A stretch of 64,000 bases of DNA from Nannobrachium achirus (GCA_963921795.1 OY997647.1:61509857-61573856), one strand, 5' to 3'. Shown: positions 33,541 through 46,037, counted from the stretch's first letter. Made by a program: numbers and translations. The notes: generated by a model not told the origin, from the letters alone.

Positions 33541-34139
33541 AGGGGATCAGAATGTTTCAGTGTACATAAGTGAGGCTTTTTTCCCGCCCATCTACAAGAT
33601 TAGTTTGGCCTTTTCTTGAGGAAAAACACACATACAACTAACTGCATACAGTCCATTAGAGTTGTTTCTTTTTAGCGAGGCTGGTTAAGAAGTAAATAAT
33701 TGAATAAATGGGTATTAAAAATGAGAATTAAAAAGAAAAAAAAGATTCAGAGATTCAAAAGGAGTGCTGTACTTTGGATGTCTATAGCCCTTAGTCTATC
33801 ATAATTTGAACTTATAATATATTTTCTATACAGGGGTATGTGCACAAGCATATTCTGTATAAATATATAGATGGCATGTTGTAAAAGTTCCGACAAGAAA
33901 TGTGTAAATAAGGTGTTTTTATTCATTTTTAATTGTTCAGTGATGCTGAAATTGGGTATGTGTCGTCTCTCAGAATTACCATGCGTTTTGGCTTGGACCA
34001 TCGGACTTGCCGTAGTCATAGGTTTTCAGGATTCCAACTTCATATTGGCGAATGACTAAACTGAGGGAGGGGAGGGGCTATCATTGTTGGGGGGGGGGGG
34101 GCTGTCCATTTGCTTGTTATTTTGTACATTTTGTGCAAC

Positions 34140-34145
34140 AATAAA
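34140..34145 (+). terminator. distal polyadenylation signal
   Basis: AATAAA is preceded by T-rich sequence (TTTTGTACATTTTGTG) and followed within ~30 bases by GT-rich sequence (GGATGTTGTGCG) and a T run. This is the best-formed signal downstream of the gene. Confidence 0.5.
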
Positions 34146-34289
34146 CTTGTCATTTATTACATTCAACCATGGATGTTGTGCGTCCGCGTGGTTCGTCTTT
34201 TATTTAGACTAAAATGTTGATTCGTTAAAGGACCAGGTCACCTCTGGGAAAACCAGATCTTATTTTATTGTTGTGTGGGTTAGGGTTAC

Positions 34290-34560
34290 CCCAGGGGGGT
34301 CCCCAAATGAATTAGCTTAATGTGTAACAATGTTTTCTCACTCAACAGTAAACAAACCAACATATAGTTTAAGTATATACAGGGTATCTGCACATTTCTA
34401 AAGTGACAATTTAAGGACCTTTTATTTAATACCTCTAAAATGACAAATTAATTGGTCAAATTGACAAATATTAGCGGCAGAAATTGTGAAAATAGCAGAT
34501 CTACATGCTCACAACGCCTCGTAACGCGAGGCGTTGTGTAGATGTAGATGCTAATAGGGT
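34290..34560 (+). mobile_element. hAT-like MITE family C, partial
   Basis: Interior GGGGGGTCCCCAAATGAATT, TTCTCACTCAACAGTAAAC and hairpin 34490-34545 (AATAGCAGATCTACATGCTC). Both ends missing. Confidence 0.75.
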
Positions 34561-34599
34561 GTTAATAGATGTTATGCTAAATGTTATGCCTCAACTCTT

Positions 34600-35060
34600 A
34601 GTGCTTCTAGCTGTGAGGCGACAGCACTACTGACTGCACCACCGAGCAGAGTTTACTTACTATAACGAAAGAACATGGCATGGATGCACCTGGGACGTAT
34701 CCTCAGTGATGTAGCCCAAGCTCATCTGGGTTTCGGGTCTCACAACATCATACCCCTCACCTGGGTGACCCAGCCGGGGTTGATCAAGTCCCGACTTACG
34801 TCCCAGTAGCTACCCACGATCAGTCCCACTAGGGAAAGACAGGACCATTCACTCCACCACTCCAGAACTATACTCTGCCAAGACTAGGGAAAGAAGTCTG
34901 GCACTTGTAAGGACCAGGCTCTGTGGATTTACTCCTGTCCGGGCCCCTCCTACGTCTCACCATGTCCACTCCTGCTCTCACCAGGTCCAGGACATGTGCG
35001 TTGCACCAGACTTTAGCCCCAGACATTTCACTCAGGAGTGGTGAATTTTTGAACTAAGTA
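34600..35060 (-). mobile_element. possible LINE 3' fragment
   Basis: GTGAGGCGACAGCACTACTG at 34613 with CACCACCGAG resembles the 3' region of L2-like fish LINEs. The following ~400 bases look like decayed sequence without a recognised domain. Confidence 0.35.
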
Positions 35061-35282
35061 AACCAAGTAAGTAAAATCTGCCTTTACGCACACCATCAAG
35101 GCCTGCCAAAATCTCGACAAAATGAACTGTACATTTAGTCGACTAAAACTAGACAAAAACTAAATCATTTCAGATGACTAAAATATGACAAAAACTAAAT
35201 TACATTTTATTCAAAAGACTATGACTAAAACTAAATCAAAGATTTGCTGCCAAAATCAACACTAGGTGGAGGTGTGGAAACG

Positions 35283-35712
35283 TTAAAGGTGATACACCAT
35301 GAAAATTCACTTTTCCTATTTTAAAACCTTTTTTGGGGGTCCCACTAGCACCTTCTATCCTCACAAAGTCCCATTTCAGACCGTTGTGTCTTTCTCTGGT
35401 TTTGGGAAGGTGGAGGTTAAAAGCATCCCACTGGTTCTCAAAACAGGCTGTCCAGATTTGCTGCCGTTTGTGACGTCATAAACGGCCGTTTTTGAAGATT
35501 TTTTCTTTTTCCAATTTTTTTTTTTTTTTTTTTTTTTTCAAAAAGTTTTTTTTTTTTCATTTTTTTTTTTTTTTTCAAAAAGATTTTTTTTTTTGGGGGG
35601 GGGGGGCTCTCTATTCAGGAATGGTAATTTAGACTCAAACCTTTTGAAAAACGTTTTTGGGACATAAACAATATGACAAATACTTTTTAGATGCATGGTG
35701 TATCATTTTTAA
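35283..35712. mobile_element. TIR element (GGTGATACACCATG type), copy 1
   Basis: TTAAAGGTGATACACCATG start and CATGGTGTATCATTTTTAA end, with a T/G-rich insertion at 35509-35607. An inverted second copy is at 54477-54786. Confidence 0.85.
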
Positions 35713-35906
35713 GGAGAGAGAGAGCACTGAAGCTCCTCACTGGACTCTGGCACCCAGTTGAACATGAGAACTTTGAAATGCACAGTAGTCTGTCAACTGA
35801 GTGTTTCTGTTCACAGGAATAGATTGTAAAATATCTTTAAAATATATTTTCAAATTTTACATTTTCACATGCTTCAACTCATTGGATTCACATCAGGACT
35901 TATTTA

Positions 35907-36156
35907 TCATCGTTGTCGGGTGGAAACCTTGTATGTCCAAAACCGTTTGTTTTGTATTTATTATTTTTAAAATGATTTAAACTAGTGAAAACAGCAGATC
36001 TACAAGCACACAACGCCTCGCACCGCGAGGCGTTGTGTGCTTGTAGATCGTCTACTTTCGCGCGACGGCCTTGTATGATGAAGCAGTGCTTTACTTTGCG
36101 AAAAAATTAATACATTTGAAACTTGGAGATACGAGGTTTCTGCCCGACAGTGACGT
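35907..36156 (+). mobile_element. MITE family A, copy 5
   Basis: ATCATCGTTGTCGGGTGG start, CTGCCCGACAGTGACGTTA end; hairpin 35985-36060. Confidence 0.85.
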
Positions 36157-36652
36157 TATGCTACTTCAAAGGCAAAACGGAAGTGCTCCTAACGTAGAGA
36201 TTGTTAGGTTCGCTTTTTAAACTTGTGTGAGCCCACAGTCTTTTTTCGGGAGACATAGAAGGACTCCAATACAGGCCTAAAATCCTGAATTATACAGATG
36301 GCATAGTGTCCCACACAAAAAAACAAGGCAATTTTCAACATGGTACACTGTCACACAACGGGGTGTAAATCAGGCATGAGTAGTAAGACGCCGTCTATTG
36401 TTGTCAGCGCCCTGCGACAGGCCTATAAATTAAGCTTAATGGAGCTGTGTGATGTGACACACAGATGCTCCAGTCAAACACAAATGGCACACATCTGGTC
36501 AGCAACCTGGTAGACACCCACTGAAACTATCCCATTCTTTCAACTCAAAGCTGCAATCTGTAGAATTGATGTCCTACCCGAGATTCAAACCCAGGTTCCA
36601 CGCACACAAGGGCTGAGATGTTCCACTGCTGAGCTAAGATGAAAAGCCTGTT
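36157..36652. other. no feature recognised
   Basis: Ordinary-looking intergenic sequence between MITEs. No coding match or TIR pair seen. Confidence 0.6.
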
Positions 36653-36995
36653 TTAGGCTGGGGAGATATTGCACGAAGGCGCCGGCTACACGGAGCTGGA
36701 TATTTCTGAAGCTAGACATTTTTGTATGCGTTTGGGGCTTGCAGCCACACAAAGCTGGATATTTCGGCTGCGAAGCTGGATATTTTTGAAACCGGATAAA
36801 TAAGTGGAGAGATCGAAAAATATCCGATTTACTGGATCCGTGTAGACAGGGAACCCGGATATCTCTGAAGACTTTACTGTGTGTGTGCTTGTTAGACCTA
36901 GATATCTTTGTCGTGTGGACCTAGATATTTTTCTATGTGGATATCTAAAAAACAGGGATATATGAAATATCCAGCTCCGTGTAGCCATGGCCTTA
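36653..36995. mobile_element. TIR element with GGATATTT repeats
   Basis: GGCTACACGGAGCTGGATAT near 36684 pairs with ATATCCAGCTCCGTGTAGCC at 36967. The interior has many copies of GGATATTT/AAATATCC. Confidence 0.75.
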
Positions 36996-38165
36996 GTTTG
37001 AGCTTCAGGCAAAACCTCTTAGTCAACCAGAAGTGGTCCTACAAGAATAATGGTTTAAATGTGACAATACAAGAACTGAGAGACAAACTACAGTTTGCAA
37101 CTTTAAAAATAGTATGACATTATGTAAACAAGCCCCATAGGGCTTTTTGTTTTATCCTTTTAAAATAACCTTTGACTGTACTGTACTGTTAACAATGTTG
37201 TATTCAATAAAAAAAAACAGGCAAACACAGTATCCACAATGCATTTTCTTGAATATATACCTCTAAGGCCCAAATATAGAAATACTTGAAATAAAAAATT
37301 GAAAAAAATCAGATGGTGTTGTAGGAGTCCTAATAAGAGGAAAATGTAATGTTTTTTTCAAAAAAATGTTTTTGTAAGGTTTTATAGGCATAAATCATAA
37401 ATCATAAATCATGCTCTAATTTACATATGGGGGATATTTTTCACAATAATAACATATGTACATGTTCTAGACATTCTAATGATCACCCAAAAAAATAGTA
37501 CAGGCATTTTACTTATGTTTTTGTGAGGAATAGCTTCCATGAAAAAGTGAGATGTTGTTCGTCAAAACTCTGGAATGTCAGCGGGTGTGGCAGGTGTGAA
37601 TGTCAGCCCCTGTGGGGGGTATTTATATGCAAATATTGTGGCCAATGGCATTGTAATACTAAACAATAGAATCCAATGGTGATGTTTAGGTGGTAGGGGG
37701 AGCTAAAATAAAATGATTTAAACCTTTTTTTGGATAAAATACAAACGTTGTAATATTACAACAGTGGGCCTTAGAGGGATATACATCATCACATTCAATT
37801 CAATTGAATTCCCACAAGTTGGCGGTACAATTACATTCCCAGCTTAATTTGCTTTGTGGTTTGGGTTGTCACCTGTAAAAAAGTGTTTTTTTTTTTGTTT
37901 TTTTATATATATCTTTATTCATGTCACATATGTTTCAACATTGTACATTAAACAAGTCAATATTGCAAAGACATTCTTTTTCTTTTTTTTTCCCTTTTCC
38001 CCAACCCTCCCCCCATATTGCTATCATTAATCACTCCTTGAAAAATAATAAAGACAGTAACAATAAAAGTAAATACAAAACAATAAATCAGCGTACACAA
38101 TATGCACGATAGTAAAGAAAAATAGTTACACAAACAAGGTTAAGTACAATAAATTAAAAGAAAGA

Positions 38166-38172
<7 letters not shown>
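36996..38172. other. AT-rich intergenic sequence, no gene
   Basis: No open frame of interest. 37390-37412 repeats AAATCATA three times. A (TA)n run follows at 38173-38225. Confidence 0.6.
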
Positions 38173-38196
<24 letters not shown>

Positions 38197-38225
38197 CCGT
38201 ATATATATATATAATATATATAATA
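38173..38225. repeat. (TA)n microsatellite
   Basis: TATATA runs with ACCGTA and AATATA interruptions. Confidence 0.9.
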
Positions 38226-38317
38226 AAAATACCAATGGAATTAAGTCTCCTAGAAACCATAGTTGTATTATTTACACAGATCAAGTCGATAGAGTGCTAA
38301 CAGACATCATCCTCCTC

Positions 38318-38480
38318 AATTATCTGAAAACACAAATTGACATGAATCCAAAATACACTGATGATCATGCTGTCAAACAATGACACTATATGGAAACTAT
38401 GAACAGGTTGTGGGGGTCCCTGCTTCATCTTTCTCTCAACTAAGGGGTCCTTGGACTGAAAACGTTGAAGACCACTGAAG
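38318..38480 (+). mobile_element. hAT-like MITE family B, 5'-truncated copy
   Basis: Right third of family B (CTGAAAACACAAATTGACAT to CGTTGAAGACCACTG). Confidence 0.8.
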
Positions 38481-38833
38481 GAGATGCATTGAATACATTC
38501 ATGCTGAAGCCTAAGTAACAGCGAACACTTCACTCTGCGGAACTAAATCAGCCTTATTTTGCTAAAGACTGCACTGTTTAAGCATGATTTGTCACATGAC
38601 AGAGTAGTGCGCTGACAACAGCAGTTCTACAAGCTCATAATAAGTCATACAACAGGGAATAAATTAAGTACAACTCAACTCTTTCTTCACTAGTAGAATT
38701 CCCCCACACACGCAGCCATGTGCTAATCTAACCACAAGGGGGCAGCTTGAGATCATATTGAGGAAAAACTACACAGCCATCATGCCATACAGTACCAATA
38801 CAACAGCATCTCTACACATTCAATAGTACAGTT

Positions 38834-39290
38834 CGGTGGTCTTCAACGTTTTCAGTCCAAGGACCCCTTAGTTGAGAGAGAGATGAAGCAGGGACCCCCA
38901 CAACCCATAGATTCCATATAGTTTCATCGTTTGACAGCACAATCATCAGTGTATTTTGGATTCATGTCAATTAGTATTTTCAGATATGTAACCACTTGAA
39001 CCGTCAATACTTAATAAACTTAACCTTTCACTCTGAACTTGTACCTTTTCCCCTCTACACCAAACCTATTTGCCGGAAATAGCCGATCTACAAGCTCACA
39101 ACGCCTCGCAGCGCGAGGCGTTGTGAGCTTGTAGATCTGCTATTTTTGGCTAAAGTTCTCAAAATATGGATGCTACTGTTCAAGTGATTAAAGGAGAAAA
39201 AAAGTTTCTGTCACACAAAGATTTGGAGGACCCCCTGTAGTAACTCTGAGGACCCCCTAGGGGTCCCGGACCCCCTGTTGAAGACCCCTG
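38834..39290 (-). mobile_element. hAT-like MITE family B, copy 5
   Basis: CGGTGGTCTTCAACG start, GTTGAAGACCCCTG end; perfect 8-base duplication GTACAGTT (38826-38833, 39291-39298). Well-preserved hairpin at 39075-39150. Confidence 0.92.
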
Positions 39291-39421
39291 GTACAGTTAA
39301 TTTCCTGACCTTGTGGGAACGCAGAGACACAACAAGCTGTGGTGTTCTCCGAGCCAGTCAAAACTTCCTCATCAAGTCATTTTTAGTTTCGGAGTCATGG
39401 CTGATAAGCTATATTCAATGA

Positions 39422-39990
39422 CAGGGACGTGCTGGCCATTGGGAAAGGCGGGCCAACTCCCGAACGGACGGTTCATTCCCGGGCCGGTCCAGGCCGGCCA
39501 TTAGGAAAAAATTAAAAATAAAATGTCGGCCTTCGCTCCATTTTGGGGGCTGGGCGGCCAACAAAGTAAATCGTCACTGTCGGTCAGAAACCTTGTATCT
39601 CCAATTTAAAAATGTGTACATTTTTTTCGCAAAGCAAAGCCCTGCTTCATCATACAAGGCCGTCGCACAAACGTAGTGAAAACAGCAGATCTACAAGCAC
39701 ACAACGCCTCGCGGTGCGAGGCGTTGTGTGCTTGTAGATCGGCTGTTTTCACTAGTTTAAATATTTTTTTAAATGATAAATACAAAACAAACAGTTTTGG
39801 ACATACAAGGTTTCCACCCGACAACGACGAAATATAACTCATGTAATTGGCTCACTGGCTTGTCACTTGTCATGATCTGAAATGGCATATCTTTGAGTAG
39901 CAGCAGCGCTATAGAGAGATCTCTCTCTCTCTATAGCGCGCAATGAGGGCCTCTCCAACTCTTTTTCCCGGGCTGAATCAGGGGTCCCTG
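39422..39990 (+). mobile_element. hAT-like MITE family G, copy 1, containing family A
   Basis: CAGGGACGTGCTGGCC start, AGGGGTCCCTG end; perfect 8-base duplication TTCAATGA (39414-39421, 39991-39998). A family A copy lies inside at 39569-39831 with hairpin 39672-39750. Confidence 0.92.
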
Positions 39991-40363
39991 TTCAATGAGA
40001 GCAAGGAGGGCCTCTTTTCTTCAGCAATACTACGATAAAAACACACGAGCGCTGGGTTCTGTTGGGCTCTGTACAACACCGAGCCCACGAGGGTTCTGGC
40101 GGGCAATGACCAAGGATAGCCAACTAAGCCGGTGACCTTAAAGTGGGCTTAACAGATATTTTGGCAAAGCGAACCCTGTCAACTGTTAGCCTGGAAGTGC
40201 TGTACAGTATGTGAGTGTTGGAATGTGTAAAGTAGGGCAGGGGGACACAGGAGAGGGTGCGAGAAGTTATATATGGAAAAGAGAAGAGCGACCATGGCAC
40301 AAATGTAGCATCTTGTAGGGTGGCGCTGCCCCAGTCCGCTGCTGCAAGGGGGATGCAACCAAC

Positions 40364-41001
40364 CAGGGGCGTCACACCAAACTCTGGGCCCTGGGTACAA
40401 GCCAAGGATTCACTGCGGGCCCCCCCCCCCCCCCCCCCCCAATGAGTGTTCTTCATAGGGGGAGGGGGTTTAACCTATTTAGACTGGGAATGCGTTATTA
40501 CGCATTATTTTGTGCTTTAACTATTGAAAAATAGCAGATATACAAGCTCACAGTACAGCACCGAGTGCCGTGCTGCGAGTTTGTAGATCTGCTATTTTTG
40601 AATAATCTTGAAAATATGTGCAAAACCTTCTAAGGTTTTTTTTGAAAAGCCTATGTTTCTATGTCAGTGGTGCTCAAACCTTTTCATGTGAAGGACCCCC
40701 AAAATGAATTATGAATTTGGCCACGGTACCCCATCTCAAAATATTCCGTTCCAGGGACCCCCCCACAGAAGCAAAATTTGAGTTACAAATGTTTGCTTAA
40801 AAAATACATATAGATTTGCACACATTTTCACGAATTTTCCAAAAATAGCAGATCTACAAGCTTGCAGCGCGGCACTCGTTGCCGTGCCGGGAGCTTGTAT
40901 ATCTGCTATTTTTCAATAGCTAAAGTATAAAATAATTAGGGCCCCTCCACCTTGGGCCCTGGTAACTCAGTCCCACTTTTCCCCTCCTTGTGACGCACCT
41001 G
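40364..41001 (+). mobile_element. hAT-like MITE family F, copy 6, two hairpins
   Basis: CAGGGGCGTCACACC start, TTGTGACGCACCTG end; CAACCAAC/CATCCAAC 7-of-8 duplication. Hairpins at 40525-40600 and 40842-40915 in opposite orientation; poly-C run at 40421-40440. Confidence 0.9.
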
Positions 41002-41146
41002 CATCCAACTCCAAATGAACATGATGATAAGGGTGGTGGACTTGTAGAGATAGCAGGCAAACCTCCATAGCAGCAGAGGGGTGATGGGGAGAGAGAAGGG
41101 AACGGAAAACAGACAATTGACTGCAAATGTTAATGAGAGCACAGAG

Positions 41147-41446
41147 CAGGCACGTACACACATAGACATCAAACAAGGCTTGAGCCCCTGCCCTTTCAGC
41201 AGTCTGTAAAAAGTGCCCTCTCCAGACCATGAATGCAGTTTTTACTGTGGTGAAAGAAATGCAAATGCCCTCTTTCCATGCCATACCTGAAGGCAGCACT
41301 CAAGAGAATTGCCTTGTCCAAACTCTCCACATGCAACATCTTATGTCGAAAGAATTGCCCTCTCTGTGTATAAATCTATGTTGTACGCCACATCTCCAGT
41401 ATTCACTTGATTATGCTTAGTTTAGTGTGTTATCAAGCCAGAAATA
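41147..41446 (-). mobile_element. MITE family H, truncated copy with 28-base flanking direct repeat
   Basis: Family H interior (AAGTGCCCTCTCCAGACC, GGTGAAAGAAATGCAAATGC). The flanks GACTGCAAATGTTAATGAGA are repeated at ~41119 and ~41449 and extend to ~28 bases with one mismatch. Confidence 0.75.
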
Positions 41447-41634
41447 TGACTGCAAATGTTAATGAGAACACAGAGAGTGGTCATTTATTTGCAGTTGTTC
41501 CAGTATATAAAACATAGTAAAACCCTGGGTCTTGATGTAACATGTGTATACTGTCAAGACTCAAAACTTACAAATCTATGAATTTAATGAATGAACTAAC
41601 ACTGAGGATTATCGGGTGGCTTTGTGGCCTAATA

Positions 41635-41937
41635 CAGTGGTTCTCAACCTGTGGGGACCCAGGGGGGTCCCCAAATTAAATAAGGGGGGTCCCCAGATGA
41701 TTAGCTTAAGCCCTTTGCACACAGGACAGTTTCGTTTTTTTTCGTTTGCTGCATGAATAAAACACATTGGATTTGGTGTACAATGCTGTGCGGAATCGGT
41801 GCTGCGGATCCCAAAAGGAGTCATAAAAGGAGTGATGAGTTTTTTTTACCGCATGCGACAAGACGCACAAATCGAACTGGGTTCGATCGAGAACTCTTCT
41901 TTTGGGGGTCGTGGCCTGAAAAGGTTGAGAACCACTG
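41635..41937 (+). mobile_element. hAT-like MITE family C, copy 4, with nested element
   Basis: CAGTGGTTCTCAACC start, GGTTGAGAACCACTG end; perfect 8-base duplication GCCTAATA (41627-41634, 41938-41945). A truncated copy of the AAGCCCTTTGCACAC element occupies 41709-41893 in place of the hairpin region. Confidence 0.9.
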
Positions 41938-42109
41938 GCCTAATAGACAGGTGAGGAAGTGCTCCAAAGAGTACTTCACCTGAGCATATTCAGGTCCATT
42001 AGTCCTCAAAATTACACTTGCCTCCTTTCCCCTGTCAATGTGAATTAAGTGTGCAATATACTAGAGGGGATCTGACATTTTTCAAAGCTAGTGCGCAGAC
42101 TCACCAGGT

Positions 42110-42391
42110 TAAAGGATAACTTTGGTTTTTACAACAAGGGTTCATATTTTAGATTGTAATTAGAGAAAAGAAAAGATGAGTGTTAAAATGTTTTCATTTA
42201 CGGCTTTCTATTGTTTTAGCAATTCTAATGACTTTGATTTCAGTGCATGGGGTTATGTGTGCAAGTGCCTAAATGTGTCTTTTTAGACACAATAAGCCGT
42301 CAATTTCTTTATTACTATTTACAGTAACACTACTAGCACCCATAAGTCATATCTGCCCATGAAAGATTGTGGTGCATTGTGGTGTCCTTTA
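42110..42391 (+). mobile_element. TIR element family R, shortened copy
   Basis: TTAAAGGATAACTTTGG start and GGTGTCCTTTAA end; shares ACAACAAGGGTTCATATTTT and the middle block with 10196-10666. Confidence 0.7.
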
Positions 42392-42743
42392 AGTTTAGGA
42401 ACCGTTAATATGGTTAAATATAGACGTTTAGGTATGTTTTTGGTGTGCTTTCATTAATTAATTGTAGTTGCAGTTATGCCTTGTTAGTATGGTTCAGGTT
42501 TTGTCATGGGTTTGGTGTGGTTATTGTTAGGGTAAGGATATGGAGAGGGCGTTCAACAAGAGAATGAAGTCAGCTTTGACCAAAGTCAGCTCCCATCTAG
42601 CCATAAATCGCTTACTTTATTATTCCAGATCATTAAAGTAAGAAAGGGTCAGCAGGAGAGAGCTCCAGGTCACAAGACAGGGGCAAAAACTCAACTATGT
42701 GTAGCGGATCACTCTTCAACTGGATGTCTGAGTCTCCAACAGT

Positions 42744-43256
42744 CAGGGACGTGCTGGCCATTGGGAAAAGCGGGACAACTCCCGAACGGCCGGTTCATTC
42801 CCGGCCGGTCCAGGCCGGCCATTTGGAAAAAAATAAAAATAAAATGTCGGCCTTCGTTCCATTCTCGTATCTCTGAGTTTCAAATTTGTAGATTTTTTCA
42901 CAAAGCAAAGCCCTGCTTCATCATACAAGGCCGTCGCACAAAAGTAGTGAAAACAGCAGATCTACAAGCACACAACACCTCGCGGTGCGAGGCGTTGTGT
43001 GCTTGTAGATCGGCTGTTTTCACTAGTTTAAATCATTTTTTAAATGATAAATACAAAACAAACGGTTTTGGACATACAAGGTTTCCACCCGACAACGACG
43101 AAATATAATTCATGTAATTGGCCCACTGGCTTGTCACTCTGTCACAAATCTTTGAGTAGCAGCAGCGCTATAGAGAGAGATCTCTCTCTACAGCATGCAA
43201 TGAGGGCCTCTACAACTATTTTTCCCGGACTGAATCAGGGGCCCAGCATGTCCCTG
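42744..43256 (+). mobile_element. hAT-like MITE family G, copy 2, containing family A
   Basis: CAGGGACGTGCTGGCC start, CCAGCATGTCCCTG end; perfect 8-base duplication CCAACAGT (42736-42743, 43257-43264). Family A copy 42866-43101 inside (hairpin 42948-43025), at the same place as in copy 1, so the nesting predates spread. Confidence 0.92.
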
Positions 43257-43264
43257 CCAACAGT

Positions 43265-43684
43265 CAAGGTAGCTCGGATAATCCAAAGGTTCCCCTGGAA
43301 TGTTTCGCAAATTGGGTTTTCCCCACTTTGTTGGCTTAAGTCCTTTGTCTGTTAGGGTTTGTAAGCTGCCACAGGGCTTGGCCCGGGCAAACCGTTTAAC
43401 CGTTAACTGCTCTGGAGAGAACACCTTATCAGACAAACTGTAACCAACTTATTCAAAAGCGGTTTCCCTCCCCTTGACTAAACCTACCGCCTTTCATAGG
43501 AGTTGAGTAAAGCCCACGCGGACAGTCCCTCTCTCTCCATTTATCACACACTTAGTAGATAAGTCGCCATAACAGCCACCGTATCAACAGACACTGTTCA
43601 TCGCAGAAATGCAAATCGGCTTTGTTATTACCAACAGTAACCAACTGCCACTCCACCCGCACCATACACACATAACTTCACAGC

Positions 43685-43688
<4 letters not shown>
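43265..43688. other. no feature recognised
   Basis: Intergenic; no coding or TIR signal found. Confidence 0.6.

Positions 43689-43739
<51 letters not shown>
43689..43739. repeat. (GT)n microsatellite
   Basis: About 24 GT units. Confidence 0.95.
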
Positions 43740-43741
<2 letters not shown>

Positions 43742-43820
43742 GCAGTGAAAATGACTTAAAATGGGCAGTTTTGTCAAGTATATCAGTGACATTTTAGTTT
43801 AGTATAGAGAATGACTCTGC

Positions 43821-44212
43821 TAGGGCTGTCACAATTATTACATAATCGTCTAATCGTGATTATTTGACATAATCGTGATTATTTTTCATAATCGTCATAA
43901 TCGTTTCCATGTCAAAAATAGTGGAAATAGCAGATCTACAAGCTCACAACGTGTCGCATCGCGACGCGTTGTGAGCTTGTAGATCGGCTATTTCCACTAT
44001 CAATGTTCTTTTTTAAGTATAAAGTTGTCAAATATGTCAGTAATTTCTTTGTATATTTAGGTTATGTGTCATATCTACCATATGCAACTTCAAAGCCTAA
44101 AAGCCAAACAGAAATGTAATTATCAACGACAAAAACACAATTAAATCGCTAATCGCCAATTATTTGAATGACAATTAATCGTCATGTAAAATGTCATATC
44201 GTGACAGCCCTA
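43821..44212 (+). mobile_element. hAT-like MITE family E, copy 5
   Basis: TAGGGCTGTCAC start, GTGACAGCCCTA end; GACTCTGC/GACTCTGG 7-of-8 duplication. Complete hairpin 43920-44000, useful as the family's reference copy. Confidence 0.9.
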
Positions 44213-44289
44213 GACTCTGGCCAATGAAAGGTTATGTTCATGAACATAACTCCATAATGCAGCGCAGTAAGTACAATGTTTGGTTCCGA

Positions 44290-44391
44290 GACAGTAGTGG
44301 AGTAGAAGTAAAAGTATTGGAAATATTATAATAAGTAAAGTACAAATACCTCAAAATTGTACCTAAGTAAAATACATCTACTTTACACCAC
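44290..44391 (-). mobile_element. MITE family I, fragment
   Basis: AGTAGAAGTAAAAGTATTGG to CTACTTTACACCACTG; the central part is missing. Confidence 0.7.
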
Positions 44392-44403
44392 TGATGCATA
44401 CCA

Positions 44404-44670
44404 TATCGTCACTGTCGGGAAGAAACCTTGTATCTCCAAGTTTCAAATTTGTATGTTTTTTTCGTAAACTAAGGCCCGCCTTCTTCATCATACAAAAGTG
44501 TTGCACGAAGGTAGAGGAAATAGCAGATCTACAAGCACAAAACGCCTTGCGATGCGAGGCGCTGTGTGCTTGTAGATCGGCTATTTTCACTACTTTAAAT
44601 CGTTTTTAAAATAATAACAACAAAAAAGGAAAGTTTTGGACGTACAAGGTTTCCACCCGACAACGATGAT
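44404..44670 (-). mobile_element. MITE family A, copy 8
   Basis: ATCGTCACTGTCGGG start, CACCCGACAACGATGAT end; hairpin 44515-44595. Confidence 0.85.
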
Positions 44671-44852
44671 ACGTAAAGGAAGGATAAAGTTCTTCCCACG
44701 GCTGGAACGGGTTCAATTCCAACTGGAGGCCCTTTGCTCACTCTCTCTCTCTCCCGCCTTTCCCCTCTCTCTGCACAGTGTCAATAGGAAAATAAAAAGG
44801 CGAAAATAAAAGCAGAAATGCCGCCCCAAACATCTTTAATTCATTTAGGCCT

Positions 44853-45262
44853 ACACTTATTGAATGCTTTAACTATTGAAAAATAGCAGATATACAAGCT
44901 CACAGCGCGGCACCGAGTGCCGCGCTGCGAGCTTGTAGATCTGCTATTTTTGAAAATGAGTGCACATTTTTCAATATATATTTTTCAAAGCAGACTTTTG
45001 TAACTCAAATCTCTGCTTCTGGGGGGTCCCTGGAACAACATATTTTGAGATAAGGGTCTGCGGCCGAAAAAAAATGATTTTGGGGGTCCTTGACATGAAA
45101 AAGCTTGAGAACAGCTGATTTAGAGGAAGGATTTAGAAGTCGGGTCAAAGATCGGGTCAAAGATATTCAAAGACTTGCACACATTTTCAAGATTTTTCAA
45201 AAATAGCAGATCTACAAGCTCGCAGCGTGCTGTGAGCTTGTATATCCCCAATAGTTAAAGCA
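44853..45262 (+). mobile_element. MITE family F, copy 7
   Basis: Hairpins at 44875-44950 (complete) and 45198-45250 (short) flank the GTCCCTGGAAC segment. Outer CAGGGGCGTCAC ends not found. Confidence 0.75.
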
Positions 45263-46037
45263 TAAACTAATGGTTAAAGTGGTTCAAATCTAACGCGACT
45301 CGGGCGCGTTCCAGGTATTTGAGAGTTAAAACATCAATTTACCCCCTGTAGGAAGAAAGCCGTTCTTTGTAGCGCGTGCAAGCCTGCAAACACCACAAGC
45401 AAACAGCAGTACAGACTATCAAAACATCTCCGCTGATCATATGTCTACAATGTAATAATATAGGCCTCTATCAGCGCAGTTCCATTACCGAAACAGCCCC
45501 ATACTTAAATCTCCCACCAGGTTAAGTACCACGTCTATGCTTTGTAATCTACCAATGAAACGCCATCGTAAAAATATCACATGGCGATACATTTGTATGG
45601 CGTGAAAAGCGACACCCGGCGCATAAGATGTCATCGGCCGACTATATGAATACCATTTTCCGCGCACAAAGCCCATGGCATGAACAACATGCCCCGTGAA
45701 AGACTTGACAGAGCACATTACCTAACCCCGTGCCTAGGATCATATGTCGCCCTATCGCATGGCATTCCCCGGAGATGACAGAGAACAGAGGAGGCCAATC
45801 CATTAAAGTGATAAATCTGACATTATGGTGCACTTGTTTCAACATTTTAATCTGCAGCCTTATAGGCAAAGATCCCTGTTAAAGAAAATAATGATACTTG
45901 ATAAAATATATAATTAGTCATGTTTAAGGTATTATTTGCACAAGGCATGACACAATGGTAAGTCCCCATCTGGCCTTTTGCGGAGCCATATGACTTCTCT
46001 ATGACAGGGCCCTTTGTTTGAGATGAGGTAGAGGTAT
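45263..46037. other. no feature recognised
   Basis: Intergenic; small open frames have no recognisable similarity. Confidence 0.55.

Larger units (their letters stand above)
29092..34145 (+). other. cyria: probable 3' UTR of cyria
   Basis: After the stop comes purine-rich sequence with early AATAAA signals (29209-29383), then ~4.7 kb with a foldback element, a minisatellite, two TIR elements and a hAT MITE, then AT-rich sequence (33560-34140) ending at a well-formed AATAAA followed by GT-rich sequence. Mammalian CYRI-A has a long 3' UTR (recalled), so distal polyadenylation at 34.14 kb is plausible. Whether transcription really extends that far is inference. Confidence 0.5.
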
